A stretch of DNA of 36,452 bases from an uncultured Coriobacteriaceae bacterium (GTDB lineage: Bacteria > Actinomycetota > Coriobacteriia > Coriobacteriales > Coriobacteriaceae). The notes below the pieces were generated by a model that was not told where the DNA came from, ran no database searches, and saw nothing but the letters and a program-made list of their open reading frames with translations. Of this stretch, positions 14,862 through 22,811 are shown piece after piece (within the stretch, counting starts at the first letter, position 1; every line of letters starts with the position of its first letter). Both the position numbers and the translations under genes were made by a program. The stretch is from positions 1-36,452 of the forward strand of contig CALUFC010000016.1 of assembly GCA_944319885.1 (NCBI GenBank). The letters run 5' to 3'.

Positions 14862-16823
14862 TCATGAACGTTCGTCTAAATCCATACCAGTTTGCGCTTC
14901 CCGTTCCCTATTCCATGCGCGCAGCGTATCAAACACCGCCTGAGCGACCTGTCGCGGCACGCCCTTCACGGCGGCGATGTCGTCCACGCTCGCGGCGCGC
15001 AGGCGCTTCATCGATCCAAAATGTCGCATAATCGCCTTCTTGCGCGTAGGGCCAACCCCCTCCACCTCGTCGAGCACCGAGACCGTCATGGCCTTGTCAC
15101 GGAGTTCGCGATGGAAGGTGATAGCAAACCGGTGTGCCTCGTCGCGCACCTGTTTGATGAGATAGAGCGACGCCGAACCGGAGGGCAGCACCACCGGCGT
15201 CTCGCCCCATGGGACAAAGACCTCCTCGTCGGCTTTCGCGAGGCCGCATGCGGGGATATCGAGCCCCAACTCCCCGAGCTGCGTGAGCGCCGCCGTCAGC
15301 TGCGGCTTGCCGCCATCGACCACGAGCAGGTCGGGGCGCGAGCCAAACCGCTCGTCGGCCATGCGCTCGGGTGCGTAGCGCCTTCCCAGCACCTCTTGCA
15401 TTGAAAGAAAATCGTTCGCCTCGCCGGTGACCGAGCGAATCTTGAAGCGACGGTACTGGCTGCGATCCGGCTTGCCATTGGTAAACACCACCATCGAGGC
15501 CACCGTGAAGGCGCCGTGGATGGTCGAGATGTCGAAGCATTCGATGCGCAACGGCGGCGCGGGCAGCGCCAGCGCGCTCTCCAGCTGCAGCAGCGCCTGG
15601 TTGGTCCGGTCGTCGGCATAGCCCGTGCGCATCATGTATCGCATGAGCGCGTGGCGCGCGTTGCGCTCGCTCATCTCGAGCAGGCGATGCTTCTCGCCGC
15701 GCTGCGGCCGATGAAGATGGCACGCGCGTCCGCGCTTGGCCGCAAGCCACTCCCCTATCACGCATGCATCGGCGAGGTCGCATGCCACGTCGACCTCTGC
15801 AGGGATATCCGATGTCTCGTCGTAGTAGCGCTTGATGAAACCCGCGACGAGCTCGTCCTCCTCGACATCGAGTCCCTTGTCGAGGATGAACTCGCACGTG
15901 CGCTGGACCACGCCCTCGCGAACCACGAACACGCAGGCCCCCGCGATGGTCTCCTCACGGTAGAACCCCATCACATCGATATCGACGCTCGAGGGAAACA
16001 CCACCTGCTGGCGATCGTCGAGCCCCTGGATGACCTCCAGGCGCTTCTTCACACGGGCGGCGCGTTCGAAATCGAGCTCGGCGGCGGCCTGTGCCATCTC
16101 GTGCTTGAGCTCGCCAACCACCTCGGAGCGCTTGCCGGAAAGGAAGCGCTCGACGCGGCGCACGTTATGCGCATACTCCTCAGGCGAGACCGCGCCCACG
16201 CAGGCGCCCGGTCCGCGCCCCACATGATAATCGAAGCAGGGCCTGCCCTTCTCCGCCATGATGAGCCCGATGATGTCCTCGTCGCCTTTATGGGCCTCGA
16301 CGAGCCGGCGGCAGCGCTTCCATTCGGCGCACGTCCCGATGCATATGGGGATCACCTTGCGAATGGTATCGATCGTGGCGCGCGCAGCGCGGCTGTCGGT
16401 ATAGGGGCCGAAATAGCGCGTGCCGGCGCGATGCTTCTCCCGTGTGTACTTGATCGCCGGGAAGAGGTCCGATTTCGTGATCGCGATGAAGGGGTAGCTC
16501 TTGTCGTCTTTGAAATCGACGTTGAAATACGGATGATACTGGCCGATCAGGTTGCGTTCAAGCACGAGCGCCTCATGCTCGCTTTCGACCACGATATAGT
16601 CGAAGCTCTGCACGAGCTGCATCATGAGCGGAATCTTCTGGCGCTCGTCCTGCAGCGTTACGTACTGCCGCATGCGCGCCCGCAGGTTCTTCGCCTTGCC
16701 CACGTAGATGACCTCGCCGGCAGCATCCTTCCACAGGTAGCAGCCAGGGCTCTGCGGCACCTGCGCCACCTCGGCGGCGAGCGCCGCTAGATGCGCGGCG
16801 AAGGCGGGCTCGGCGGTGCTCAC
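14862..16823 (-). CDS. uvrC: excinuclease ABC subunit C
   Basis: Makes the two incisions flanking DNA damage after UvrA and UvrB have located it. The 653-residue product has the GIY-YIG nuclease at about 22-95 (GCYLWKD..VIYVGKAKNLRAR), a UVR UvrB-binding motif at about 235-268, the RNase H-like second nuclease beginning near ECFDISTIHG, and two C-terminal helix-hairpin-helix units (EGVGPTRKKAIMRHF, KGVPRQVAQAV). The start is the GTG at 16821-16823, overlapping the murJ stop as GTGA, with GGAGG 8 bases upstream inside murJ; the longer open frame beyond is antisense-type noise. The conserved cysteine region (160-210) is altered and carries an insertion. Confidence 0.95.
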   Translation of the reverse strand: MSTAEPAFAAHLAALAAEVAQVPQSPGCYLWKDAAGEVIYVGKAKNLRARMRQYVTLQDERQKIPLMMQLVQSFDYIVVESEHEALVLERNLIGQYHPYFNVDFKDDKSYPFIAITKSDLFPAIKYTREKHRAGTRYFGPYTDSRAARATIDTIRKVIPICIGTCAEWKRCRRLVEAHKGDEDIIGLIMAEKGRPCFDYHVGRGPGACVGAVSPEEYAHNVRRVERFLSGKRSEVVGELKHEMAQAAAELDFERAARVKKRLEVIQGLDDRQQVVFPSSVDIDVMGFYREETIAGACVFVVREGVVQRTCEFILDKGLDVEEDELVAGFIKRYYDETSDIPAEVDVACDLADACVIGEWLAAKRGRACHLHRPQRGEKHRLLEMSERNARHALMRYMMRTGYADDRTNQALLQLESALALPAPPLRIECFDISTIHGAFTVASMVVFTNGKPDRSQYRRFKIRSVTGEANDFLSMQEVLGRRYAPERMADERFGSRPDLLVVDGGKPQLTAALTQLGELGLDIPACGLAKADEEVFVPWGETPVVLPSGSASLYLIKQVRDEAHRFAITFHRELRDKAMTVSVLDEVEGVGPTRKKAIMRHFGSMKRLRAASVDDIAAVKGVPRQVAQAVFDTLRAWNREREAQTGMDLDERS

Positions 16824-18784
16824 CGCTTCACCCTCCGCGCGAGCGAGGTGAGCATGCCCGCCTCGGGCAGCTTGAGTGCCACCGCGGGCGCAAAGGTGAC
16901 GATCAGCGAGATGATCCCCGACACCGCGACATACGCAAACGTTTGGATCATGGGCGCGGTCTGAACGGTTCCGTCGGCGGCGACCGTCGCCAGGGGCGCG
17001 ATGAACGTCTCGAGCAGCCAGAGCACCGCGCCGCCCGCCGCAGCGCCCGCGACTCCCAGCGCGAGACCCGCCAGCGCGCCATGCGCGATCGTGCGCACGC
17101 GCAACCCGTGCAGGCGGCGTCGCATCCATACCATCGCGCCCGCATTGGCAACGATGTAGAACACGCACGACGAAAACGCAATGAAGGGCATGCCGCCACC
17201 AAGCCCCACGCCCAGCCCGAGCGACCACGCCACCTGGGCGATGGCGCCGAGCGTCATAAAGACCGCATAGGGCCGCATGTCGGCCAACGCCGAGCAGCCC
17301 TTCTGCATGAGCATGCACACGCCGTAGATGGGCAGCGCCGGCGCGAGGAAGCGCAGATACTCGCTCACAAGCTCCACGCCAGCCAGATCGAAGCGACCGG
17401 AGCAGTAGATCATGTTGAGCGGCGTGGCGAACACGATGAGGTAGAGCGCGAACGGGATGAGGAAGAACAGCTGCTGCGCGATGCCGCGCGACATGCCCTC
17501 GCGCACGGCGTCCATCTCGCCCGCCGACGCATCGCGCGCAAGCTCGGTGTAGAGCGCCGTGTTGAGGGAAACGGCGAGCAATGCGTAGGGCAGCGTGTAC
17601 CAGAGACGCGCGTATGCGATGACCGACGCGCCGGATCCCGGTTGCACCGCGAGCGCCGAGGAGTTCTGCACCGACGTGGTCACGAGCGTGCAGAGCGTTG
17701 CCAAGAGCGTGGGCACCCCGAGCGACACCGTCTTGCGCAGCAGCGGATCGGAAAGATCGATGTGGAGCCGCGGATGCACGCCGTGCTTGGCAAGCGCCGG
17801 AATCTGGCAGGCCATCTGCACGAAGACGCCGGCGGTGGTGCCGACGGCGAGCACGGTGATCGCCAGCTGCTGGCTGATGCCCTCGAGCCAGGGGAACGCC
17901 GCGAAGCTCGCGATGACCACGATGTTGTTAAGCACCGGGGCGAAGTTGCTCCAGAAGTAATCGCGGTGCGCGTTGAGCACGCCGGAGAACACGGAACCCA
18001 GGCCATAGAAGAGAATCTGGATGGCGAAGAAGCGGAAGAAGTAGATCGCGACATCCATTTCGCCGGCATCGCCGCTCATGAATGATTGCGTCCAGATGAG
18101 GCCCGGGGCGAAGACGATGGCGAGCACCGATACGACGCCCAGAAGCACGAGCAGCACCGAAAGCAGGTTGCCCACATAGCTGTCGGCGGCATCGCGCCCG
18201 CCTTCCTTGCGGGCCTCCAGATACACCGGCAAAAAGGCCGTGACGAGCATGCCCCCCATCACGAGCTCGTAGAGCATATTGGGAAGGTTGTTGGCGATGT
18301 TGTACGACGATGCGAGAACCGAGACGCCGAACGCGATGCCCATGACCCAGGTGCGCATGAAACCGGTCACGCGCGACACGATGATGAGCCCCGTCATGAG
18401 GCTCGCCGAGCGGCCCACGCTCTCGTAATCGCCGCCACCGGCGAAGTCGTCGTCATCTGGCGATGCCGCAGCCTCCTGCGCTACGGGCTCCGGCGCCCCC
18501 AAGCGGCCCGTGACCTCTGCCGGATGCGCGGCGGCAAACGACGCCGTGCGCTCCGGCGCCACCTCGGGCGCCGCGACGGGAGCCGAAGCGGACGCGACCC
18601 GCCGCCCTCCCGTACGCGCCGCGTTGATGAACACCATCGTGTCATCCGGCCGCGCCGTGCTTGCCGGCCGATGCTGGTATGAGTTGGCAGCCGCGATGAA
18701 CACAGCCGTCTCATCGGGCGCGGGCACGCGCCTCTCATGCGCCGGGGCGAAATGCGCCCCGCGCGGACGCTCCTCATCTGGCAT
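16820..18784 (-). CDS. murJ: lipid II flippase MurJ with long N-terminal tail
   Basis: Flips lipid-linked peptidoglycan precursor across the membrane. The 654-residue protein has a 125-residue disordered, Ala/Pro-rich cytoplasmic tail, then the MurJ/MviN core starting ASLMTGLIIVSRVTGFMRTW with about 14 helices and the NLPNMLYELVMGGMLVTAFLPV segment. The tail holds three copies of a motif P-[DE]-x-T-x-x-F at residues 23-29, 46-52 and 77-83, centred on Thr26, Thr49 and Thr80. GGGAGG lies 6 bases before the ATG at 18782-18784. It overlaps the ybaK stop by 11 bases and the uvrC start by 4, so it is mid-operon. MurJ is the best fit; other MOP flippases are unlikely. Confidence 0.92.
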   Translation of the reverse strand: MPDEERPRGAHFAPAHERRVPAPDETAVFIAAANSYQHRPASTARPDDTMVFINAARTGGRRVASASAPVAAPEVAPERTASFAAAHPAEVTGRLGAPEPVAQEAAASPDDDDFAGGGDYESVGRSASLMTGLIIVSRVTGFMRTWVMGIAFGVSVLASSYNIANNLPNMLYELVMGGMLVTAFLPVYLEARKEGGRDAADSYVGNLLSVLLVLLGVVSVLAIVFAPGLIWTQSFMSGDAGEMDVAIYFFRFFAIQILFYGLGSVFSGVLNAHRDYFWSNFAPVLNNIVVIASFAAFPWLEGISQQLAITVLAVGTTAGVFVQMACQIPALAKHGVHPRLHIDLSDPLLRKTVSLGVPTLLATLCTLVTTSVQNSSALAVQPGSGASVIAYARLWYTLPYALLAVSLNTALYTELARDASAGEMDAVREGMSRGIAQQLFFLIPFALYLIVFATPLNMIYCSGRFDLAGVELVSEYLRFLAPALPIYGVCMLMQKGCSALADMRPYAVFMTLGAIAQVAWSLGLGVGLGGGMPFIAFSSCVFYIVANAGAMVWMRRRLHGLRVRTIAHGALAGLALGVAGAAAGGAVLWLLETFIAPLATVAADGTVQTAPMIQTFAYVAVSGIISLIVTFAPAVALKLPEAGMLTSLARRVKR

Positions 18785-19277
18785 GGTAGCCCTCCCTTTT
18801 GCAGATATCGGCCATCTGCGCGCCGAGAAACCGGACGAGCTGCTCGGGATCGAGCTCGAGCTGCAAGCCGCGCCGACCGCCCGAGATCATGATGGTATCG
18901 AACAGCTGGCAGGTCTCATCGATGATCACGGGAAACCGCCGCTTCATCCCCACCGGGGAACAGCCGCCGCGCACATACCCCGTCACACCAAGCAGGTCCC
19001 GTACGTGCAGCATGCTGAGCGATTTCTCCCGCGCCGCACGCGCCGCAGCTTTGAGATCGAGCTCTTCGGCCACCGGAATGCAGCACACCACATGCGCTCC
19101 CGTTGGGGCAACGGTCACCAGCGTCTTGAACACCTGATCGGCGTCCTCGCCGAGCTGCCGCGCCACGTGCACACCCGAAAGATCGTTCTCGTCGACCTCG
19201 TAGGAAATCGCCCGGTACGCGACGCCCGCGACATCGAGCTCGCGCATCGCGTTGGTCTTTTTCACCGCGTCGCTCAT
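18774..19277 (-). CDS. ybaK: YbaK/EbsC-family Cys-tRNA(Pro)/aminoacyl-tRNA deacylase
   Basis: Family members hydrolyse misacylated tRNA, classically Cys-tRNA(Pro). The 167-residue single-domain protein has the conserved VFKTLV segment with its Lys near residue 50 and the GGCSPVGMKR loop near 103-112. GGGAGG precedes the ATG at 19275-19277. It lies 21 bases after the D-aspartate ligase stop and overlaps murJ by 11 bases. A freestanding editing enzyme next to an amino-acid ligase may be coincidental. The family is clear; the exact tRNA substrate is not. Confidence 0.9.
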   Translation of the reverse strand: MSDAVKKTNAMRELDVAGVAYRAISYEVDENDLSGVHVARQLGEDADQVFKTLVTVAPTGAHVVCCIPVAEELDLKAAARAAREKSLSMLHVRDLLGVTGYVRGGCSPVGMKRRFPVIIDETCQLFDTIMISGGRRGLQLELDPEQLVRFLGAQMADICKREGYHAR

Positions 19278-19298
19278 CGAGCCTCCCGCCGGCAGCGC

Positions 19299-20564
19299 TT
19301 AGGCGTAGTTCTTCGCGCTGTCCCCCCACACGTACTTTTGGAACTTCGAGATCTGGTGGTAGTAGTTCACCGCAGCCCAGAACTTCTGCTCGATCCCCTC
19401 TTCCTTCCAGAAGAGCGGGAACTGCGCACGACCATCCTTGAACGCCGCAAGCACATCGTCGCGAAGCGCAGGGTCGGACACGGTCTTTTTCACCACATAC
19501 GGCGGCACCGTGGTGTAAACAAACGGCTTAGTCGCAGGCAGCAGCTCCATCTGCTTGCCCAGCAAGACATCGTCCACTTGGACCTTGGCGAAATTGATAC
19601 CCGCCTGCCACACAAAAAAGGAACTGCGACCGGGGCGCGTGTTGATCTCGAAGAAGCGGTACGAGCCGTCGCGCTCGTCGAACTTCACGTCGAAGTTCGC
19701 CATGCCGGTATAGCCCACGTGCTGCATGAATTTGAGCGCATCGTCGAGCACGCGCTGGTTGCGCTCGGGAATAATGATCGCGGGGTTGCCGATGGCGCCG
19801 GGTGCATGGTCTTCCAGAATCACGCGGCCGCCCACCATGAACACCGGGTTGCTATGGGAATCTGTATATGCCGAGAGGATGCGGATCTGCGTATCGTCGC
19901 CGGGCACGTACTCCTGCACGATAAGCGAGCGATCATAGCTCGACGCCTGCAGGTTCTGATAGACCTCAACGAGCTCGGCGCGATCCCGAATGAGAAAGAC
20001 CTTCTTCTTATTCGGAATCTTGGCGTAGTGGTATGCCGCAGAGTTCGAGGGCTTCGCGATGAGCGGGTAGGCGAACCCGCCGTCATCCACCTCGGCCGCG
20101 GTATCGGCGCAATCGAGAAAGACCGTCGCGGGATACGGGATGCCGATCTCGTCGCAGATCTTGTAGAAGTTCTCCTTCTGGGTGATGCGGTCGAGCAGAT
20201 CGAAGTCGATGTAGGGAACGTAGAAGCGCTCCTCGAGCTCGGCTTTGTTGCGCGAGATGATGCGTGCGTAATGATCGCCGCAACCCACGAGGAACGGCAC
20301 CTTTCCGGCGGCGATGATCGCATCGCCCACCTCGGCCAAGGTACGCAGGAACACATCCTCGGTATCGAAGTTCTCCACCACGCGATAGTCGACGAACCGC
20401 GAACGGGCGACCGATTTGATATCGGCAGAACCGATCATGAGCGGGCGCACGCCATATGCCTCATGGAAACAGCGAATATATGCGTAGCCGCAGAAATCGG
20501 CGCCCACGATGACGGGCTGGAGCACGCGGGGCAGGTCGCGCTCGTCCGGCGGACAAGGTCTCAT
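19299..20564 (-). CDS. ATP-grasp D-aspartate ligase (AslFm type)
   Basis: Predicted to attach D-aspartate to the stem-peptide amine of the peptidoglycan precursor in the cytoplasm, as the Enterococcus faecium D-aspartate ligase does. The 421-residue protein shows the family's N-terminal IVGADFCGYAYIRCFHEAYG (19-38), GCGDHYA (94-100) and VPYIDFDLLDR, the ATP-grasp Lys171 in KPSNS, VQEYVPGDD (216-224), and the metal-binding FEINTRPGRSS (306-315). These segments closely resemble what I recall of AslFm. The ATG at 20562-20564 has AGAGGTG 7 bases upstream; the open frame extends further but runs antisense to the racemase. The divergent aspartate racemase and downstream murJ strongly support the call. 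Confidence 0.85.
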   Translation of the reverse strand: MRPCPPDERDLPRVLQPVIVGADFCGYAYIRCFHEAYGVRPLMIGSADIKSVARSRFVDYRVVENFDTEDVFLRTLAEVGDAIIAAGKVPFLVGCGDHYARIISRNKAELEERFYVPYIDFDLLDRITQKENFYKICDEIGIPYPATVFLDCADTAAEVDDGGFAYPLIAKPSNSAAYHYAKIPNKKKVFLIRDRAELVEVYQNLQASSYDRSLIVQEYVPGDDTQIRILSAYTDSHSNPVFMVGGRVILEDHAPGAIGNPAIIIPERNQRVLDDALKFMQHVGYTGMANFDVKFDERDGSYRFFEINTRPGRSSFFVWQAGINFAKVQVDDVLLGKQMELLPATKPFVYTTVPPYVVKKTVSDPALRDDVLAAFKDGRAQFPLFWKEEGIEQKFWAAVNYYHQISKFQKYVWGDSAKNYA

Positions 20565-20609
20565 GCAATCACACCTCTCGACGGCAGGATTGGTAATCGG
20601 GTGAATCGA

Positions 20610-20639
20610 GCAGCCGCATCGCATGCAGCTGCTAGTATA
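20610..20639 (-). promoter_or_regulatory. promoter with overlapping palindrome, racemase/ligase divergent region
   Basis: The minus strand carries TATACT (20634-20639), a 5-of-6 match to -10, without a clear -35. Directly downstream lies an inverted repeat (20610-20632): GCAGC and GCAT arms pair with ATGC and GCTGC around three central bases with one mismatched pair. It would overlap the start site, fitting an operator shared by the divergent ligase and racemase genes, or a leader hairpin. Confidence 0.4.
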
Positions 20640-20678
20640 TCGATGATACGCATCCGCCCTTCGAATGGAGCCATCCGC

Positions 20679-21383
20679 ATGGAAAAACAGATTCTCGGCG
20701 TCATTGGCGGCATGGGTCCCGAGGCCACCGAGTATTTCTATGAACAGGTGATCAAGCATACCCAGGCGTCCTGCGACCAGGAGCATCTGGATATGGTCAT
20801 CCTGTCCGCCGCCTCCATGCCCGATCGCACGCGCGCCATCGAGACGGGCGAGACGGCAGAGCTGCTCGACGTCATGCGAGCCTGCATCGCGCGACTCGAG
20901 GCATGCGGAGCGGCCCAGATCGCCATCCCCTGCAACACCTCGCACTACTTCTACGACGACATCCAGGCCATGACCGCGGTCCCCATCATCCACATGCCGC
21001 GTGAGACGGTACGCGCCTGCACGGCCGAGCCCGGTGTGCGACGCATCGGCATCATGGGCACCGACGGCACCGTGAACGCCGGCGTCTACGCGCGCGAATG
21101 CGAGCGCGCGGGCGTCGAGCCCGTCCATCCCTCCCCCGAGCGGCAGCGCGATGTGATGGCGCTCATCTACGATGACATCAAAGCGGGCAAGACGCCCCAT
21201 ATCGCCGCGTTCGAGCGCGTGCTCGAGCACTTCGACGCGCTTGGTTGCGACCGCATCATCCTCGCGTGCACCGAGCTCTCGGTGCTTCGGAAGTACCGCA
21301 CCATGCCCGCCACCGTCGTCGATGCCATGGACGTGCTCGTGCGCGAATCGATCGTCCGCTGCGGTGGGACGTACACCGCATAA
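20679..21383 (+). CDS. aspartate/glutamate racemase family protein, probable aspartate racemase
   Basis: Predicted to interconvert L- and D-aspartate without cofactor, supplying the divergent D-aspartate ligase. The 234-residue protein starts MEKQILGVIGGMGPEAT, a signature of the family, and carries both catalytic cysteines: Cys85 in IPCNTSHYF and Cys197 in LACTEL. GGAG lies 8 bases before the ATG at 20679-20681. The open frame extends far upstream, but the N-terminal GVIGGMGP motif and the ribosome site fix this start. An isolated plus-strand gene, it ends at a shared terminator. Glutamate racemase is less likely given the sequence type and neighbour. Confidence 0.9.
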   Translation: MEKQILGVIGGMGPEATEYFYEQVIKHTQASCDQEHLDMVILSAASMPDRTRAIETGETAELLDVMRACIARLEACGAAQIAIPCNTSHYFYDDIQAMTAVPIIHMPRETVRACTAEPGVRRIGIMGTDGTVNAGVYARECERAGVEPVHPSPERQRDVMALIYDDIKAGKTPHIAAFERVLEHFDALGCDRIILACTELSVLRKYRTMPATVVDAMDVLVRESIVRCGGTYTA

Positions 21384-21403
21384 CCTGTGTAGCACATAGG
21401 CGT

Positions 21404-21457
21404 ATAGAGCACAGCGGCCCCGGCAATACCGCCGGGGCCGCTGCATGTATGCTCTAT
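21404..21457. terminator. bidirectional terminator between racemase and NlpC/P60 genes
   Basis: A perfect 13-bp stem (21412-21424 with 21431-21443) closes a 6-base loop, and outer 8-bp arms (21404-21411 with 21450-21457) also pair. It separates two convergent genes. There is no strong T run on either strand, but the stability and position fit a shared stop. Confidence 0.75.
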
Positions 21458-21473
21458 GAGGGTTGCCGAACCG

Positions 21474-22697
21474 CTAGAGCTGGCCGGCACCCAGGAAGGT
21501 GAAGTACTGGAGCCCTGTGGAGCTCGCGCCCACACCGGGCTTGCGCGCGCCAAACACGCTGCCGCCGCCCTCGTAGAACGCAACGTGCCCCGGGAAGAAG
21601 CAGACGTCTCCCACGCGCAGCTCGCTTTTACTCGTGGTCCAGTGCGGCGCGTACTTCTGGAAGTACGACATCTGGCCCGACGTGGTGCGCGGGATCGAGT
21701 AGCCCAGCTGCTTGTAGCAGTACTGCACCAGGCCCGAACAGTCCATCGCGCCATAGGAGGGGTCGTTGTAATGCCCGTATGGAAGCCCTTTGAACTGGTA
21801 GGCGATGTTGAGCGCCGCGGTGCCCACCGTCGATGCGCCGTCGTGGGAACCGCCCGAGGACGAATCGCCCGACGAGGAGTCGCCGCCCTGGCTGGCGTTG
21901 CCGCCGGAACCGCCAGAGCTATTTGAACCGTTGGAGTTGGTAGAGTTCGAGGAGCTGTTCGAGCCGGCGTTCGGGCTATCGCTCGAGCCGGAATTGGCGT
22001 TCGCATCCTGGCCGGCATCATCTGCAGAACCGGAGCTGCTCGAGCTCTCCGCGCCGCCGTCCTCCGCCCCCTGGCCGCTCGCCGATTCGAGGCCCGCCTG
22101 CACCGCGGCATTCGCCGCCGCCTCGGCTTCGAGCTCGGCACGCACCTGGGCGCTCAGCGACGAGACGAGCTCACTCGCACGCTGCTGGTTCTCAGCTTGC
22201 TCGGCAAGGCGCTCCTCAGCATCGTCCATGGCGGACGTTTGCTCCGCCTGCTGGTTCTCGAGCTCGGTTTGCAGCGCCTTGACCTCGTCGATTGCCTGGA
22301 TCTGCGCATCCGACATCTTGTTGAGGTAGAACAGGCCGGAAATGAGGTCGTCGAAGCTCTCGGACCCCAGCAACACCTTGGTGATGCTCATCCCGCCGTC
22401 TTTATAGCCCGAGGCAACGAGTTGCGACAGCTCGCCCTGAGAGGCGCTGAGCTTGGCCTGGGTTTCCTGAATCTTCTGCACGGTCGCAGTGAGATCGGCG
22501 GTAAGTTGGCTGATCTCATCTTGGATGCCTTGGTACTCCGCGCCGATCTCCTCCAGCTGCGCGCGGGCTGCGGCAAGATCGTCTTCGGAGGGGGCGGCGT
22601 GGGCGTCGGTTGGCAACAGCGAACCAAGCACCGCGAGCGCAAGACCGCTCAGGGCAGCCTGGCGCGATACGGGCTGGTTGAAACGATCAAACTGCAT
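21474..22697 (-). CDS. secreted NlpC/P60 peptidoglycan endopeptidase with coiled-coil domain
   Basis: Probably cleaves peptidoglycan stem peptides outside the cell during growth or division, in the manner of PcsB/RipA-type proteins. The 407-residue precursor has a signal peptide ending near AHA-AP (residues 33-36), a coiled-coil region at about 37-200, a Ser/Gly/Asn-rich linker at about 205-290 and a C-terminal NlpC/P60 domain. The domain has the catalytic Cys320 in MDCSGLVQYC and His371 in FPGHVAFY. The ATG at 22695-22697 is chosen because GGAGG lies 8 bases upstream and the signal sequence begins there; earlier in-frame starts lie in or before that site. Confidence 0.9.
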   Translation of the reverse strand: MQFDRFNQPVSRQAALSGLALAVLGSLLPTDAHAAPSEDDLAAARAQLEEIGAEYQGIQDEISQLTADLTATVQKIQETQAKLSASQGELSQLVASGYKDGGMSITKVLLGSESFDDLISGLFYLNKMSDAQIQAIDEVKALQTELENQQAEQTSAMDDAEERLAEQAENQQRASELVSSLSAQVRAELEAEAAANAAVQAGLESASGQGAEDGGAESSSSSGSADDAGQDANANSGSSDSPNAGSNSSSNSTNSNGSNSSGGSGGNASQGGDSSSGDSSSGGSHDGASTVGTAALNIAYQFKGLPYGHYNDPSYGAMDCSGLVQYCYKQLGYSIPRTTSGQMSYFQKYAPHWTTSKSELRVGDVCFFPGHVAFYEGGGSVFGARKPGVGASSTGLQYFTFLGAGQL

Positions 22698-22740
22698 GAC
22701 ACATGCCTCCATGTGCATTGGAACGACAACGTATCGATTC

Positions 22741-22746
22741 ATTGTA
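22741..22746 (-). promoter_or_regulatory. possible -10 element for the NlpC/P60 gene
   Basis: TACAAT on the minus strand (5 of 6) lies 43 bases before the start codon in the 114-base gap after uvrA. No convincing -35 was found. Confidence 0.3.
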
Positions 22747-22811
22747 TCGGGGGCGGCACGCAGGCACAGAATCCCCACCAACCCTTAAGGTTCGCAACGG
22801 TGCCCGCGCGC

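Noticed and set aside
16824-17318. Upstream extension of the uvrC frame into murJ
   Set aside because: The extension has no family match, overlaps murJ in another frame, and a GTG with a good ribosome site exists at the conserved N-terminus.
20565-21446. Upstream extension of the D-aspartate ligase frame
   Set aside because: It is antisense to the aspartate racemase and lacks any family similarity; the ATG at 20564 with AGAGGTG explains the gene.
21805-22329. Plus-strand frame rich in Glu, Pro and Ser opposite the NlpC/P60 gene
   Set aside because: It is the complement of the Ser/Gly-rich linker and coiled coil; no start context or motif supports it.
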